Origin: Gallionella sp.
GTDB taxonomy: Bacteria; Pseudomonadota; Gammaproteobacteria; Burkholderiales; Gallionellaceae
Length of the DNA: 64,000 nt
NCBI GenBank assembly: GCA_022340615.1
Contig: JAJDNO010000023.1
Span: 1 to 64,000 of the forward strand
Direction of reading: 5' to 3'
In this document: positions 1 through 8,979 of the stretch, piece after piece
Numbering within the stretch: position 1 is the first letter of the stretch
Layout of the letters: every line of letters begins with the position of its first letter
Translations under genes and position numbers: made by a program
The notes under the pieces: generated by a model
What the model saw: only the letters and a program-made list of their open reading frames with translations
What the model was told of the DNA's origin: nothing
Databases searched by the model: none

Positions 1-1
1 C

Positions 2-331
2 ACCCGCAACGGCACGACGTGGACGCAGCAAACCAAGCTTTTCGATACTTATGCGACTGGAGCTAAACAAGGCTCCTCGGTCGCGCTAAGTGCCGATGGT
101 ACTACCGCCGTGGTCGGGGGATATGCCGATAGCAGCAGCGCCGGGGCAGCCTGGGTGTTCACCCGCAGCGGCACGACGTGGACGCAGCATGGCAGCAAGC
201 TCGTCGATACTAATGCGACTGGCGCTTGGCAAGGCTACTCGGTCGCGCTGAGTGCCGATGGCAATACCGCATTGGTCGGCGGGTCTCACGATAATAACAA
301 CACCGGTGCGGCCTGGATCTATATTCCCTGA
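2..331 (+). CDS. C-terminal end of a repeat protein (beta-propeller/FG-GAP-like), 5' truncated by the window
   Basis: The frame is open from the first bases of the window to a TGA at 329-331, so only the last 109 residues are seen. It contains two copies of a 53-54 residue unit with the recurring pattern W-T-Q...L...D...ATGA..G.SVALSADG.TA.VGG....GAAW. The DNA repeats too: the stretch at 1-30 recurs almost unchanged at 160-189. Such Gly/Ala/Trp-rich repeats are typical of secreted or surface beta-propeller proteins with FG-GAP or related repeats. The number of repeats and any signal peptide lie outside the window. The track's start at 110 is only an internal ATG. Confidence 0.75.
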   Translation, partial: TRNGTTWTQQTKLFDTYATGAKQGSSVALSADGTTAVVGGYADSSSAGAAWVFTRSGTTWTQHGSKLVDTNATGAWQGYSVALSADGNTALVGGSHDNNNTGAAWIYIP

Positions 332-424
332 ATTGTGTTGACGGTGTGCTACACCATCCTCAACAGGGCTAGTTTCCGCGGCACTCGCATGTGAATTCTC
401 AAAGTCCTAACAGTGCAGTCAACC

Positions 425-455
425 GGACACCAAACTACTACGTAGTTTGGTGTCC
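425..455. repeat. Perfect inverted repeat, 13-bp arms, 5-base loop
   Basis: GGACACCAAACTA (425-437) is exactly complementary to TAGTTTGGTGTCC (443-455), with CTACG between. No T-run follows on either strand, so a simple intrinsic terminator is not supported. It lies in the 260-bp gap between the repeat-protein gene and the tRNA terminator. A weaker imperfect stem-loop follows the stop codon at about 339-365. Nothing else is recognised in this gap. Confidence 0.6.
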
Positions 456-555
456 TGCGCTGAGCTAAGGTGCCGGCAACTTCCAACATTAGTCAATAAA
501 AAAACGGGAACAGCCTGGTGAGAAAAGTCACCCCAAAGTCCCCATCGAAATGAAA

Positions 556-584
556 AAGGAGTCAGGCCTTTAGCCTAACTCCTT
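556..584 (-). terminator. Rho-independent terminator of the tRNA operon
   Basis: On the minus strand a 12-bp stem with one mismatch (AAGGAGTTAGGC / GCCTGACTCCTT) and a 5-base loop is followed directly by TTTTT-rich sequence. It lies just after tRNA-Arg in the direction of transcription. Confidence 0.8.
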
Positions 585-591
585 GATTTGT

Positions 592-668
592 TGGTGCGCC
601 CGGAGCGATTCGAACGCCCGACCCCTTGGTTCGTAGCCAAGTACTCTATCCAGCTGAGCTACGGGCGC
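592..668 (-). tRNA. tRNA-Arg(ACG)
   Basis: The minus strand gives a complete cloverleaf: acceptor GCGCCCG pairing with CGGGCGC, a D-arm with AGCTCAGCTGGAT, anticodon stem CTTGG/CCAAG with loop CTACGAA (anticodon ACG), a GTTCGAATC T-loop and an encoded CCA at 594-592. It is the second tRNA of the operon, 15 bp after tRNA-Ser. The A34 of the anticodon is normally edited to inosine in bacteria, which lets this tRNA read the CGU, CGC and CGA codons. Confidence 0.95.
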
Positions 669-683
669 GCACTTTTGTTACCT

Positions 684-777
684 TGGCGGAGAGGGAGGGA
701 TTCGAACCCTCGATACAAGTTTAAGCTCGTATGCGCCCTTAGCAGGGGCGTGCCTTCGACCTCTCGGCCACCTCTCC
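684..777 (-). tRNA. tRNA-Ser(GCU)
   Basis: The minus strand has acceptor GGAGAGG pairing with CCTCTCC, discriminator G and encoded CCA (686-684), anticodon loop CTGCTAA (anticodon GCT) and the long variable arm of class II tRNAs. It reads the AGC and AGU serine codons. It is the first gene of a two-tRNA operon. Confidence 0.95.
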
Positions 778-788
778 GAAGGCCGCGC

Positions 789-817
789 ATAATAGAGTAA
801 CACACCTGAAAGGTCAA
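789..817 (-). promoter_or_regulatory. Sigma-70 promoter of the tRNA operon
   Basis: On the minus strand TTGACC (817-812), a 17-bp spacer, then TATTAT (794-789). The -10 lies 11 bp before the mature 5' end of tRNA-Ser, leaving a short leader for RNase P. The -35 is only 4 bp from the lysC stop codon. Confidence 0.75.
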
Positions 818-821
818 ACGA

Positions 822-2054
822 TTATGCTTCTTCCTGGTCCAGGCCGAAGGCCTTGTGCAGTACGCGCACGGCAAGTTCGAGGTATTTCTCGTCGATGACC
901 ACGGAGATTTTTATCTCCGAGGTCGAGATCATCTGAATGTTGATTCCCTCTTCTGCCAGGGTGCGGAACATCTTGCTGGCGATACCGACATGAGAGCGCA
1001 TTCCGACTCCGACAACCGAGACTTTGGCTGCCCTGCTATCGCCGATCACTTCGCGCGCACCAATGTGCGGTTGCACTTTGCTCTTCAGGATGTCCATCGC
1101 CTTGGCATACTCGTTTCTATGCACAGTGAACGAAAAGTCAGTGGCGCCATCTTCGCCGACGTTCTGGATGATGATATCCACGTCGATATTGGCGTCGCTA
1201 ACCGGCCCTAAAATCTGGTAGGCAATCCCCGGTTTGTCGGGCACGCCCATCACGGTGATTTTTGCTTCATCGCGGTTGAATGCGATCCCGGAAATGATTG
1301 CTTGTTCCATTTTGTCGTTATCCTCAACAGTAATCAGCGTGCCCTCGCCTTCTTCTTCAAAACTCGACAGCACGCGCAGCTTGACCTTGTATTTACCCGC
1401 AAATTCCACCGAACGAAGTTGCAGCACCTTGGAACCCATACTGGACATCTCGAGCATCTCCTCGAAGGTGATGCTCTTCAGGCGGCGCGCCTCGGGAACC
1501 ACACGCGGGTCGGTGGTGTATACGCCATCCACATCGGTATATATCTGGCACTCGTCGGCACGCAGCGCGGCTGCGATCGCCACGCCCGTGGTATCCGAAC
1601 CACCGCGACCCAGCGTGGTGATGTTGCCGTGTTCGTCCACGCCCTGGAATCCTGCCACCACAACAACACAGTCTTTTTCCAGATCGCCCATGATGTTCTG
1701 TTCGTCGATACTGACAATGCGCGCCTTGGTATGGGCGCTGTCGGTCAGTATCTTCACCTGCGCGCCGGTGTAGCTTTTGGCTTTTACCCCATGTTCCTTC
1801 AGCGCCATTGAAAGCAGGCCGATGGTGACCTGTTCGCCGGTTGAAATGATGACGTCGAGTTCGCGCGGATCAGGATGCTTCTGGATTTCGTGGGCAAGGG
1901 CCACCAGACGGTTGGTTTCGCCGCTCATCGCGGAGACCACGACCACCACCTGATTTCCGAGTGCCTTGAATTTGGCAACGCGCCGTGCCACATTCTTGAT
2001 GCGGTCTGGACTTCCGACCGATGTGCCGCCGTACTTCTGAACTATGAGTGCCAC
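822..2054 (-). CDS. lysC: Aspartate kinase
   Basis: 410 aa. Phosphorylates aspartate, the first step toward lysine, threonine and methionine. The N-terminus VQKYGGTSVGS is the kinase lysine/ATP motif. GRGGSDTTG (about residue 150) and TDVDGVYTTDPR follow in the catalytic domain, and two ACT-type regulatory domains fill the last 150 residues, as in the allosteric proteobacterial enzyme. Translation starts at GTG 2054 (GTG GCA CTC), giving the usual MALIVQKYGG start; the track shows it as M. The gene is monocistronic and divergent from recJ across 123 bp. No lysine riboswitch was recognised upstream. Confidence 0.95.
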   Translation of the reverse strand: MALIVQKYGGTSVGSPDRIKNVARRVAKFKALGNQVVVVVSAMSGETNRLVALAHEIQKHPDPRELDVIISTGEQVTIGLLSMALKEHGVKAKSYTGAQVKILTDSAHTKARIVSIDEQNIMGDLEKDCVVVVAGFQGVDEHGNITTLGRGGSDTTGVAIAAALRADECQIYTDVDGVYTTDPRVVPEARRLKSITFEEMLEMSSMGSKVLQLRSVEFAGKYKVKLRVLSSFEEEGEGTLITVEDNDKMEQAIISGIAFNRDEAKITVMGVPDKPGIAYQILGPVSDANIDVDIIIQNVGEDGATDFSFTVHRNEYAKAMDILKSKVQPHIGAREVIGDSRAAKVSVVGVGMRSHVGIASKMFRTLAEEGINIQMISTSEIKISVVIDEKYLELAVRVLHKAFGLDQEEA

Positions 2055-2177
2055 GTTTTATCCACGCATGACTTGAAAAGAGGCGGGATTTTAGCTCAAT
2101 TGGCGCAAAAAAACGAGGTCGGTCAGGTAACTGATTTGCTAAACTCGGGCCGCCTGACACGCCCATCCGGAAGAAAA

Positions 2178-3878
2178 ATGACTGAAATCATTGCACGCGA
2201 ATTTCCTGCAGCCATTGCGCAACACCTGCAAACAAGCGGATGTTCTCCTGCCATGGCAAGGATTTTTGCAGCGCGCGGAATCACGGACAGCACACAGCTG
2301 GAAACCTCCCTTTCCGGACTGCTGCCCTTTGACAGCATGAAGAATGTCACCGCAATGGCACGCTTGCTGGCCGATGCGATCGCGGCACAAAAAAAGCTGA
2401 TGGTCATCGCGGACTACGATGCGGACGGCGCGACTGCCTGCGCAGTGGCGGTTCGCGGCTTGCGCGGCTTCGGCGCGCAAATCGATTTCATCGTGCCGAA
2501 CCGCTTCGAATACGGTTACGGTCTGACGCCTGAAATCGTGCTCCTTGCCGCGCAATCCGGTCCGGATATCCTGATCACCGTGGACAACGGCATCGCAAGC
2601 GTGGATGGCGTGGCCGAAGCCAACCGGCTGGGCATGCAGGTCCTGGTCACCGACCACCACCTGCCCGGCGACACCCTGCCGGATGCTGCCTGCATCGTCA
2701 ATCCCAACCAGCCCGGATGCAAATTCCCGAGCAAAAGTCTGGCCGGGGTTGGCGTGATGTTCTATGTGCTGCTCGCATTGCGCGCCGAACTGCGCGCCCG
2801 GGAACAACTGCCCGAAGAGCGAGGGCGGAAACTGGTCGAGTTGCTTGACCTGGTCGCGCTCGGCACGGTTGCCGACGTGGTCAGACTGGACCAGAACAAT
2901 CGCATTCTGGTGCAGCAGGGGCTGCAGCGCATCCGCGCCGGGCGGACGTGCGCCGGAATCAGCGCCTTGCTGCAAGCCGCAAAAAAGGATCCGGCGCGTG
3001 CATCCAGCCAGGATCTCGGCTTTACGGTCGGCCCGCGCCTGAATGCGGCCGGCAGGCTGGACGACATGAGCCTGGGTATCAACTGTCTGCTGACCGATGA
3101 TGCAACAACCGCAATGGAAATCTCGACAAAACTGGATGCGCTCAATCGCGAGCGGCGCAGCATCGAAACCGATATGCAGGACCACGCGCTGGCGTCGCTG
3201 GAAGGGATCGATCCGTCCGACAACTTCAGTCTCGTGTTGTTTGACCAGTCCTGGCATCAGGGCGTGATCGGGATACTCGCCTCCCGGCTCAAGGATAGGT
3301 TTCATCGCCCGACCTTCGCATTCGCGAAGTCCGTCAATGGCGAAATAAAAGGTTCCGGTCGCTCGATCGCCGGACTTCATCTGCGCGATGCGCTCGATCT
3401 GGTCAGCAAACGCCACCCTGCACTGATCAGAAAATTCGGCGGGCATGCCGCTGCGGCTGGCTTGAGTCTCGCCGAATCCGATTTCGGGGAATTTGCCGTT
3501 GCGTTCGAAAAAGTCGCAGGCAGCCTGCTCGATCTGAACGACCTCGCGCGCCGCATCGAAACCGACGGCGCGCTGGAGCCCGCCGAAATGAATCTGGAAG
3601 TCGCCCGGATGCTGGAAGGACAGGTGTGGGGGCAGGGCTTCCCTGCGCCGCAATTCAGCGATGATTTCATCGTCAGGAACCAGCGTGTGGTCGGCGAAAA
3701 ACATTTGAAGCTCAAGTTAAGTACACCGGGCCTGTTGATCGATGCGATCCTGTTCGGACACAACGAGCCCCTCCCCGACCGGATCCATGCCGTGTACAGC
3801 CTGAACGTCAATGAATACAATGGCACGCAGAGTTTGCAGCTGATCGTTCGTCACTGGCAGAAAGCAGAGCGTCAATAA
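2178..3878 (+). CDS. recJ: Single-stranded-DNA-specific exonuclease RecJ
   Basis: 566 aa from ATG 2178, preceded by GGAAG 4 bases upstream. The track's 667-aa ORF reads through the lysC promoter region and is too long. A DHH-family 5'-3' ssDNA exonuclease of recombination and mismatch repair. Visible phosphoesterase motifs are DYDADGATA (about 79), the VDNGIAS block (about 133), TDHHLPG with the DHH signature (about 159), LGTVADVV, and the DHHA1 motif GGHAAAAG (about 421). The stop codon overlaps the next start by one base (TAATG), so the downstream membrane gene is probably co-translated. Confidence 0.95.
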   Translation: MTEIIAREFPAAIAQHLQTSGCSPAMARIFAARGITDSTQLETSLSGLLPFDSMKNVTAMARLLADAIAAQKKLMVIADYDADGATACAVAVRGLRGFGAQIDFIVPNRFEYGYGLTPEIVLLAAQSGPDILITVDNGIASVDGVAEANRLGMQVLVTDHHLPGDTLPDAACIVNPNQPGCKFPSKSLAGVGVMFYVLLALRAELRAREQLPEERGRKLVELLDLVALGTVADVVRLDQNNRILVQQGLQRIRAGRTCAGISALLQAAKKDPARASSQDLGFTVGPRLNAAGRLDDMSLGINCLLTDDATTAMEISTKLDALNRERRSIETDMQDHALASLEGIDPSDNFSLVLFDQSWHQGVIGILASRLKDRFHRPTFAFAKSVNGEIKGSGRSIAGLHLRDALDLVSKRHPALIRKFGGHAAAAGLSLAESDFGEFAVAFEKVAGSLLDLNDLARRIETDGALEPAEMNLEVARMLEGQVWGQGFPAPQFSDDFIVRNQRVVGEKHLKLKLSTPGLLIDAILFGHNEPLPDRIHAVYSLNVNEYNGTQSLQLIVRHWQKAERQ

Positions 3879-5140
3879 TGGAATCACTGCTTGTACTCAA
3901 CAACGGCATCGAAAGCTGGCCGCAGTTCCTGACCAGTCTCGCCATCGGTTTGCTGATCGGGCTGGAACGCGAGCGCAATCCATCGGCCAGGGCCGGATTG
4001 CGCACGTTTGCACTGGTCGCGCTGTTCGGCACGCTGTCCGGGCTGCTCTCGGCCAGACTCGATTCTCCCTGGCTGCTGATCGCCGGCCTGCTTGCCGTGG
4101 CCGCCATGATCATCGCGGCATACCACAACAAGCGCGCCGAAGAAGGCGACCCGGGAACAACCACCGTGATCGCCTTGCTGCTGTGCTATGGGTTGGGCGT
4201 GTTGACCTGGTACGGGATGTCCAAACTCGCGGTGATGCTGGCCATCGCGGTCACCGCGCTGCTCTATTTCAAACCCGAGCTGCGCGGAATGTCGCAGCGC
4301 CTGACGCGCAGCGACCTGGTTGCAGTGCTGCAATTTTCCGTGCTGACCTTCATCGTGCTGCCGATATTGCCAGACCAGAATTTCGGCCCGTACAACGCAT
4401 TCAACCCGCACCAGGCCTGGCTGATGGTGGTGCTGATCTCCGGCCTCAGCCTGGCCGGCTATGCCGCGCTGCATCTGGTAGGAACCCGCTATGGCGCACC
4501 GCTGCTGGGATTCTTTGGCGGCCTGGTTTCCAGCACCGCGACCACGCTGCTCTACGCCAGGAACAGCAGAAGCAATCCTGCAATGACCCAAATCGCCGGC
4601 TCGGTCATCGTGATTGCCAGCATGGTGGTTTTGCTGCGTCTGCTGGTGCTCAGTTCGGTAGTCGCCTATGGCGCGGTGCCCGGACTGATGCCGGTGCTCG
4701 CAAGCGGATTCCTGTTCGGCCTGGCGGTCGCGCTGTACAGCTGGCGTACCAGGTTCAAAGCGACCAAGCTCAGCATTCCGGAAACGCCGAATCCCGCCGA
4801 ATTGCGCACTGCCTTGAGCTTCGGGCTGCTCTATGTGGTCGTATTACTGGGTGCGGCATGGATGCAGGATTTTGCCGGGAGCCGCGGGCTGTACGCAGTG
4901 GCCGTGGTATCCGGGTTGACTGATGTCGATGCAATCACGCTTTCCAGCCTGCGCCTGTTCAATCTCGGGCAATTGAGCGAGCATCAGGCCATCACCTCGA
5001 TCGCGCTTGCCTTCATTGCCAACCTCGCGTTCAAATTGGGCATGGTGATCTTCATCGGCGGAAAAAATCTCGCGAAATTTGTTGCTGCCGGCTTCGGCGC
5101 AATCGCGTTGGGAGTGCTGATCGGGCTGGTTGCGTTATAA
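3878..5140 (+). CDS. MgtC/SapB-type membrane protein with DUF4010 domain
   Basis: 420 aa, almost entirely hydrophobic, with about twelve predicted membrane segments. The N-terminal part carries the MgtC-like signature LLIGLERERNPSARAGLRTFALVALFG. The C-terminal part resembles the DUF4010 integral membrane domain (SATTLLYARNSR, GLTDVDAITLSS). MgtC-type proteins are linked to Mg2+ limitation and F-ATPase modulation, but the role of this long MgtC-DUF4010 form is not established. Its ATG overlaps the recJ stop. The end of the gene contains the TATAAT that may serve prfB. Confidence 0.8.
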   Translation: MESLLVLNNGIESWPQFLTSLAIGLLIGLERERNPSARAGLRTFALVALFGTLSGLLSARLDSPWLLIAGLLAVAAMIIAAYHNKRAEEGDPGTTTVIALLLCYGLGVLTWYGMSKLAVMLAIAVTALLYFKPELRGMSQRLTRSDLVAVLQFSVLTFIVLPILPDQNFGPYNAFNPHQAWLMVVLISGLSLAGYAALHLVGTRYGAPLLGFFGGLVSSTATTLLYARNSRSNPAMTQIAGSVIVIASMVVLLRLLVLSSVVAYGAVPGLMPVLASGFLFGLAVALYSWRTRFKATKLSIPETPNPAELRTALSFGLLYVVVLLGAAWMQDFAGSRGLYAVAVVSGLTDVDAITLSSLRLFNLGQLSEHQAITSIALAFIANLAFKLGMVIFIGGKNLAKFVAAGFGAIALGVLIGLVAL

Positions 5141-5175
5141 TCCGGCCCTTCTCAAGCAAGCGACAAAGACACATC

Positions 5176-6280
5176 ATGGAAGCCGAACAACTGAATACCC
5201 TCTCCAACCAACTGCACGACCTCGGTCTGCGCAGTGCCGAATTACGGAGGTATCTTTGACTTCGATGCGAAAAAGGAGCGTCTGACCGAGGTATCGGAAC
5301 TCGCCGAAGATCCCGCCATCTGGCAGGATGCCAAACGCGCCCAGGAACTTGGCCGCGAACGCAAAATGCTGGAAGACGTGGTGCACGGTCTCGGCAAGAT
5401 CCAGCAGGATCTTTCCGATGCGGCAGAGCTGTTCGAGATGTCCCAGGCGGAAAATGACGACGCAAGCCTGAACAGCACCGCCTCTGACATCCAGGACATC
5501 GAGAAGCGCATCGAGGCGATGGAATTTCGCCGCATGTTCTCGCACCCGATGGACCCGAACAACTGCTTCATCGATATCCAGGCCGGCTCAGGCGGGACCG
5601 AAGCGCAGGATTGGGCGGCCATGCTGCTGCGCATGTACTTGCGCTACTGCGAGCGCAAAGGCTTCCAGGTCGAAGTGCTGGAACAATCCGACGGCGAAGT
5701 CGCAGGCATCAAGGGCGCATCCCTGAAGGTCAGCGGCGAATTTGCCTATGGCCACCTGCGCACCGAGACCGGCGTGCACCGACTGGTGCGCAAATCGCCG
5801 TTCGATTCCGGAAACCGCCGTCATACCTCGTTCTCCAGCGTGTTCGTCTATCCTGAAGTCGACGAGTCTATCGAAGTCGAGATCAATCCGGCCGACCTGC
5901 GCGTTGACACCTATCGCGCCTCGGGCGCCGGCGGTCAGCATATCAACAAGACCGACTCCGCGGTGCGCATCACCCACCTGCCCACCAACATAGTGGTGCA
6001 ATGCCAGAGCGACCGATCGCAGCACCGCAACCGTGCCGAGGCGATGGCGATGCTAAAATCCCGGCTGTATGAAGAAGAGCTGCGCAAACGCAATGCCGAG
6101 AAACAGGCGATGGAAGACGGCAAGACCGACATCGGCTGGGGACACCAGATCCGTTCCTATGTGCTGGACCAGTCGCGCATCAAGGATCTGCGCACCAATT
6201 ACGAGGTCGGCAATACCCAGGCCGTGCTGGACGGCGACCTGGATGACTTCATCTCGGCCAGTCTGAAGCAAGGCGTTTAA
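5176..6280 (+). CDS. prfB: Peptide chain release factor 2, with programmed +1 frameshift
   Basis: The true product joins 5176-5256 to 5258-6280 (367 aa). The first 27 codons (MEAEQLNTL...) end at CTT followed by an in-frame TGA; slipping +1 gives GAC and the long frame. RF2 reads UGA and UAA stops. The SPF stop-recognition tripeptide (about residue 207) and the GGQ peptidyl-hydrolysis motif (252-254, in [16 protein letters not shown]) are present. The residue four before the GGQ block is Ala, not the Thr of E. coli K-12. A TATAAT at 5136-5141 is a plausible -10. The track starts at 5234, in the second frame, and misses the first exon-like segment. Confidence 0.97.
5246..5260 (+). promoter_or_regulatory. 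RF2 programmed frameshift signal
   Basis: GGAGG TAT CTT TGA C: an internal Shine-Dalgarno-like GGAGG three bases before the slippery CTT, an in-frame TGA stop and a following C. This is the classical autoregulatory site: low RF2 lets the ribosome shift +1 and make RF2. Confidence 0.97.
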
Positions 6281-6306
6281 CCAGAGTTGAAAAATTGAGA
6301 TCAGAT

Positions 6307-7809
6307 ATGAGCAACGAGCCGACTACACCACTACTTGACGAGAACCAGATCATTGCGGAACGCCGCGGCAAGCTGAATGCGATACGCCAGGCTGGCGTGG
6401 CTTTCCCGAACGACTTCACGCGCACTCACCTGGCCGGCGACCTGCACGGCGAGTTCGGCGAGAAGTCCCATGACGAACTGGAATCATTGCAGATCCAGGT
6501 CGCAGTAGCGGGACGCATGATGCTGAAGCGGGTGATGGGAAAGGCGAGCTTTGCGACGATCCAGGACATGAGCGGACGCATCCAGCTTTTCATCAGCAAC
6601 AACGACACCGGCGAGGAAGCGCACAACGCTTTCAAGCATTACGACCTCGGCGATATCCTCGGCGCTGCAGGCGTGCTGTTCAAAACCAAGACCGGCGAGC
6701 TTTCCGTGCGCGTTACGCAAGTCCGGCTGCTGACAAAGGCGCTGCGCCCACTGCCGGAAAAGTTCCACGGCCTGTCCGACCAGGAACAGAAATACCGCCA
6801 GCGCTATCTCGATCTGATCACCAACGAGGATGCGCGCAAGGTTTTCGTGATGCGCACGCAGATCGTTCAGGCGATACGCGAATTTTTCATCCGCAACGGC
6901 TACCTTGAAGTCGAGACGCCGATGATGCACCCGATACCCGGGGGCGCCGCAGCCAAACCTTTCGAGACGCACCACAATGCGCTGGACATGAAGATGTATC
7001 TGCGCATCGCGCCGGAACTTTATCTGAAGCGGCTGGTGGTCGGCGGTTTCGAGAAGGTGTTCGAAATCAACCGCAATTTCCGCAACGAAGGCCTGTCCAC
7101 TCGCCACAATCCGGAATTCACGATGATCGAATTCTACGAAGCCTATCGCGATTACAAATACCTGATGGATTTCAGCGAAAACCTGTTCCGCGAGGTCGCA
7201 CAGAGAGTTCTGGGCCGTACGCAGATCAGTTACCAGGGCAAAGAGATGGATCTGGGCAAACCGTTCCACCGCCTGACCATGGTGCAGGCGATCCAGAAAT
7301 ATCATCCGCAATTCTCGACTCAACAGCTCAATGACCGCGAGTTCCTCATCGCCGAACTGCAGGACCTCAAGGCGAAATACAAACCGGAAGACGGCATCGG
7401 CGGACTGCAGCTGTCGCTGTTCGAGGAACTGGCCGAGGCGCTGTTGTTCGAGCCGACATTCATCATCGACTATCCGGTGGAAGTATCGCCGCTGGCGCGC
7501 AGCAGCGACACGAATCCAGGCACCACCGAACGTTTCGAGCTTTTTATCGCCGGGCGCGAGATCGCAAACGGATTTTCCGAATTGAACGATGCGGAAGACC
7601 AGGCCGCACGTTTTGATGTCCAGGTCGCAGCGAAGGAAGCCGGCGATGAGGAAGCGATGTTCAAGGACAACGACTATGTGCGCGCGCTGGAGTATGGCCT
7701 GCCGCCCACCGCCGGCGAGGGTATCGGCATTGACAGGCTGGTGATGCTGCTAACCGACACCACCAGCATACGTGATGTGATACTGTTCCCGCACATGCGG
7801 CCGGAGTAA
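6307..7809 (+). CDS. lysS: Lysyl-tRNA synthetase (class II)
   Basis: 500 aa from ATG 6307; the track's start at TTG 6295 adds only four residues. An OB-fold anticodon-binding domain ([23 protein letters not shown]...) is followed by the class II catalytic core: motif 1 around [12 protein letters not shown] and VETPMM, motif 2 in [21 protein letters not shown], and motif 3 in [17 protein letters not shown]. It charges tRNA-Lys in the cytoplasm. It follows prfB by 26 bp, the prfB-lysS order also known from E. coli, and is likely cotranscribed. Confidence 0.97.
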   Translation: MSNEPTTPLLDENQIIAERRGKLNAIRQAGVAFPNDFTRTHLAGDLHGEFGEKSHDELESLQIQVAVAGRMMLKRVMGKASFATIQDMSGRIQLFISNNDTGEEAHNAFKHYDLGDILGAAGVLFKTKTGELSVRVTQVRLLTKALRPLPEKFHGLSDQEQKYRQRYLDLITNEDARKVFVMRTQIVQAIREFFIRNGYLEVETPMMHPIPGGAAAKPFETHHNALDMKMYLRIAPELYLKRLVVGGFEKVFEINRNFRNEGLSTRHNPEFTMIEFYEAYRDYKYLMDFSENLFREVAQRVLGRTQISYQGKEMDLGKPFHRLTMVQAIQKYHPQFSTQQLNDREFLIAELQDLKAKYKPEDGIGGLQLSLFEELAEALLFEPTFIIDYPVEVSPLARSSDTNPGTTERFELFIAGREIANGFSELNDAEDQAARFDVQVAAKEAGDEEAMFKDNDYVRALEYGLPPTAGEGIGIDRLVMLLTDTTSIRDVILFPHMRPE

Positions 7810-7888
7810 ACCAGCCCGATTTCATCAGCGCATCGTCCGCGCCGTTCGTCGCCGCCTGGCATGACTATTGATATGGAGCAGGACCGCA

Positions 7889-8554
7889 ATGCTGGATAAC
7901 AACACGCAATCCCGCCTTCTGCTGCAATACCCGATGCTGCGCGAGCTGCCCACCGCCGACCAGGACGAACTGGCCGCAGCGGCGAGCGCGGTGAGCATCC
8001 CCGCGGGGACGGTCATTTTCGATGAAGAGCAGACTTGCAATGGGTTCCCGATGCTGCTGTCAGGCAACATCCGCGTCGTCAAATCGGCGCCGAACGGCCG
8101 GGAATTGCAGCTTTACCGGGTAATGCCGGGAGAGAGCTGCATCCTCACCAGCAGCTGCCTGCTGGGCAACACGCGCTACCATGCGCGCGGAATCGCGGAA
8201 CAGCCGCTGGAAATGGTGCTGCTGCCAGCAGCCGCCTTCCATGCGCTGCTCGAAAAGCAGGAAGCGTTTCGCGGCCACGTGTTTCACCTGTTTTCCGATC
8301 GCCTCACCGACCTGATGCAACTGGTATCGTCAGTGGCCTTCCAGAAACTCGACCAGCGCCTGGCGACGCTGCTGGTCAACAAGCCCAACCCTGTCCACGC
8401 CACCCACCAGGCACTGGCCGACGAACTGGGCAGCGCACGTGAAATCGTCAGCCGCCTGCTCAAGGTTTTTGCCGAGCAGGGCTGGGTCAGGCTGGGGCGC
8501 GAACAAATCGAAATTGTCGATGCCGCCGAGCTGAAGCGGTTTTCCAGCCTGTAG
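7889..8554 (+). CDS. Crp/Fnr-family transcriptional regulator
   Basis: 221 aa from ATG 7889, with GGAGCAGGA upstream; the track begins at an ATT 21 bases earlier. The N-terminal beta-roll sensor (about 20-120: IPAGTVIFDEEQTCNGFPMLLSGNIRVVK) precedes a C-terminal Crp-type winged helix (about 150-215: ATHQALADELGSAREIVSRLLKVFAEQGWV). No N-terminal Cys cluster typical of Fnr is present, so an Fe-S oxygen sensor is unlikely. The ligand is unknown. A CRP/FNR-type palindrome lies just after the gene, in front of the DUF2892 gene, which is the obvious candidate target. Confidence 0.88.
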   Translation: MLDNNTQSRLLLQYPMLRELPTADQDELAAAASAVSIPAGTVIFDEEQTCNGFPMLLSGNIRVVKSAPNGRELQLYRVMPGESCILTSSCLLGNTRYHARGIAEQPLEMVLLPAAAFHALLEKQEAFRGHVFHLFSDRLTDLMQLVSSVAFQKLDQRLATLLVNKPNPVHATHQALADELGSAREIVSRLLKVFAEQGWVRLGREQIEIVDAAELKRFSSL

Positions 8555-8586
8555 TTCAGGCCTGATGCCGATTCCGGAATTCTGTA

Positions 8587-8602
8587 TGTGATCTTTATCA
8601 CA
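8587..8602 (+). promoter_or_regulatory. CRP/FNR-family operator, class II position
   Basis: TGTGATCTTTATCACA is a perfect 5-bp-arm palindrome (TGTGA-N6-TCACA). A -10-like TATTTT lies at 8624-8629. With a start near 8636 the operator centre is at -41.5, the class II activator position, and no -35 hexamer is evident. The site precedes the DUF2892 gene and follows a Crp/Fnr gene. Confidence 0.75.
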
Positions 8603-8661
8603 GACAGATCGGTATATTTGCTCTATTTTGCGTACTCTGAATCCCATGCAAGGAGAAAAAA

Positions 8662-8856
8662 ATGAAAGTCAACGAAGGAACAATCGATCGCGTATTGCGC
8701 GTCGTTGTCGGCCTGGTCTTGATCGGCCTGGCTGCATCCGGCACTGTCGGCGTGTGGGGCTATATAGGCGTGGTTCCGTTGCTGACTGGACTTGTCGGAA
8801 TCTGCCCGGCATATGCCCTGTTCGGCATCAACACCTGTCCGATGAAGAAAACATAA
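8662..8856 (+). CDS. Small inner-membrane DUF2892 (YgaP-transmembrane-like) protein
   Basis: 64 aa with two hydrophobic helices. The pattern MKVNEGTIDRVLRVVVGLVLI...GVWGYIGVVPLLTGLVGICPAYALFGINTCP is typical of DUF2892, the membrane part of YgaP-like proteins, here without a rhodanese domain. A strong RBS (AAGGAG) precedes the ATG. The conserved Cys pair in GICP...NTCP is present. Crp/Fnr genes next to DUF2892 genes are a recurrent pairing. The function is unknown. Confidence 0.88.
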   Translation: MKVNEGTIDRVLRVVVGLVLIGLAASGTVGVWGYIGVVPLLTGLVGICPAYALFGINTCPMKKT

Positions 8857-8874
8857 TTCGTCTTCCTCCCGATT

Positions 8875-8906
8875 CCCGGCGGCTGCAACGGCTGCCGGGG
8901 TTTCTT
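8875..8906 (+). terminator. Rho-independent terminator after the DUF2892 gene
   Basis: CCCGGCGGCT...GGCTGCCGGG forms a stem of about 10 bp with two wobble pairs and a small loop, followed by TTTCTT. It separates the DUF2892 unit from the NlpC/P60 gene. Confidence 0.75.
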
Positions 8907-8979
8907 AGCCCTTCATCCAGCTCGCAACACCTACCGGCCCGGCTTTACAAACGCGGATCCGCTGCATTACATTAACAGC

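Noticed and set aside
2139-3704. 521-aa open frame antisense to recJ
   Set aside because: It lies wholly opposite a gene with intact DHH motifs, lacks any recognisable domain and is a codon-bias shadow. The same holds for 18924-20333 (opposite acnA), 15825-17069 (opposite smc), 54403-55608 (opposite nadB) and 56749-57879 (opposite the kinase).
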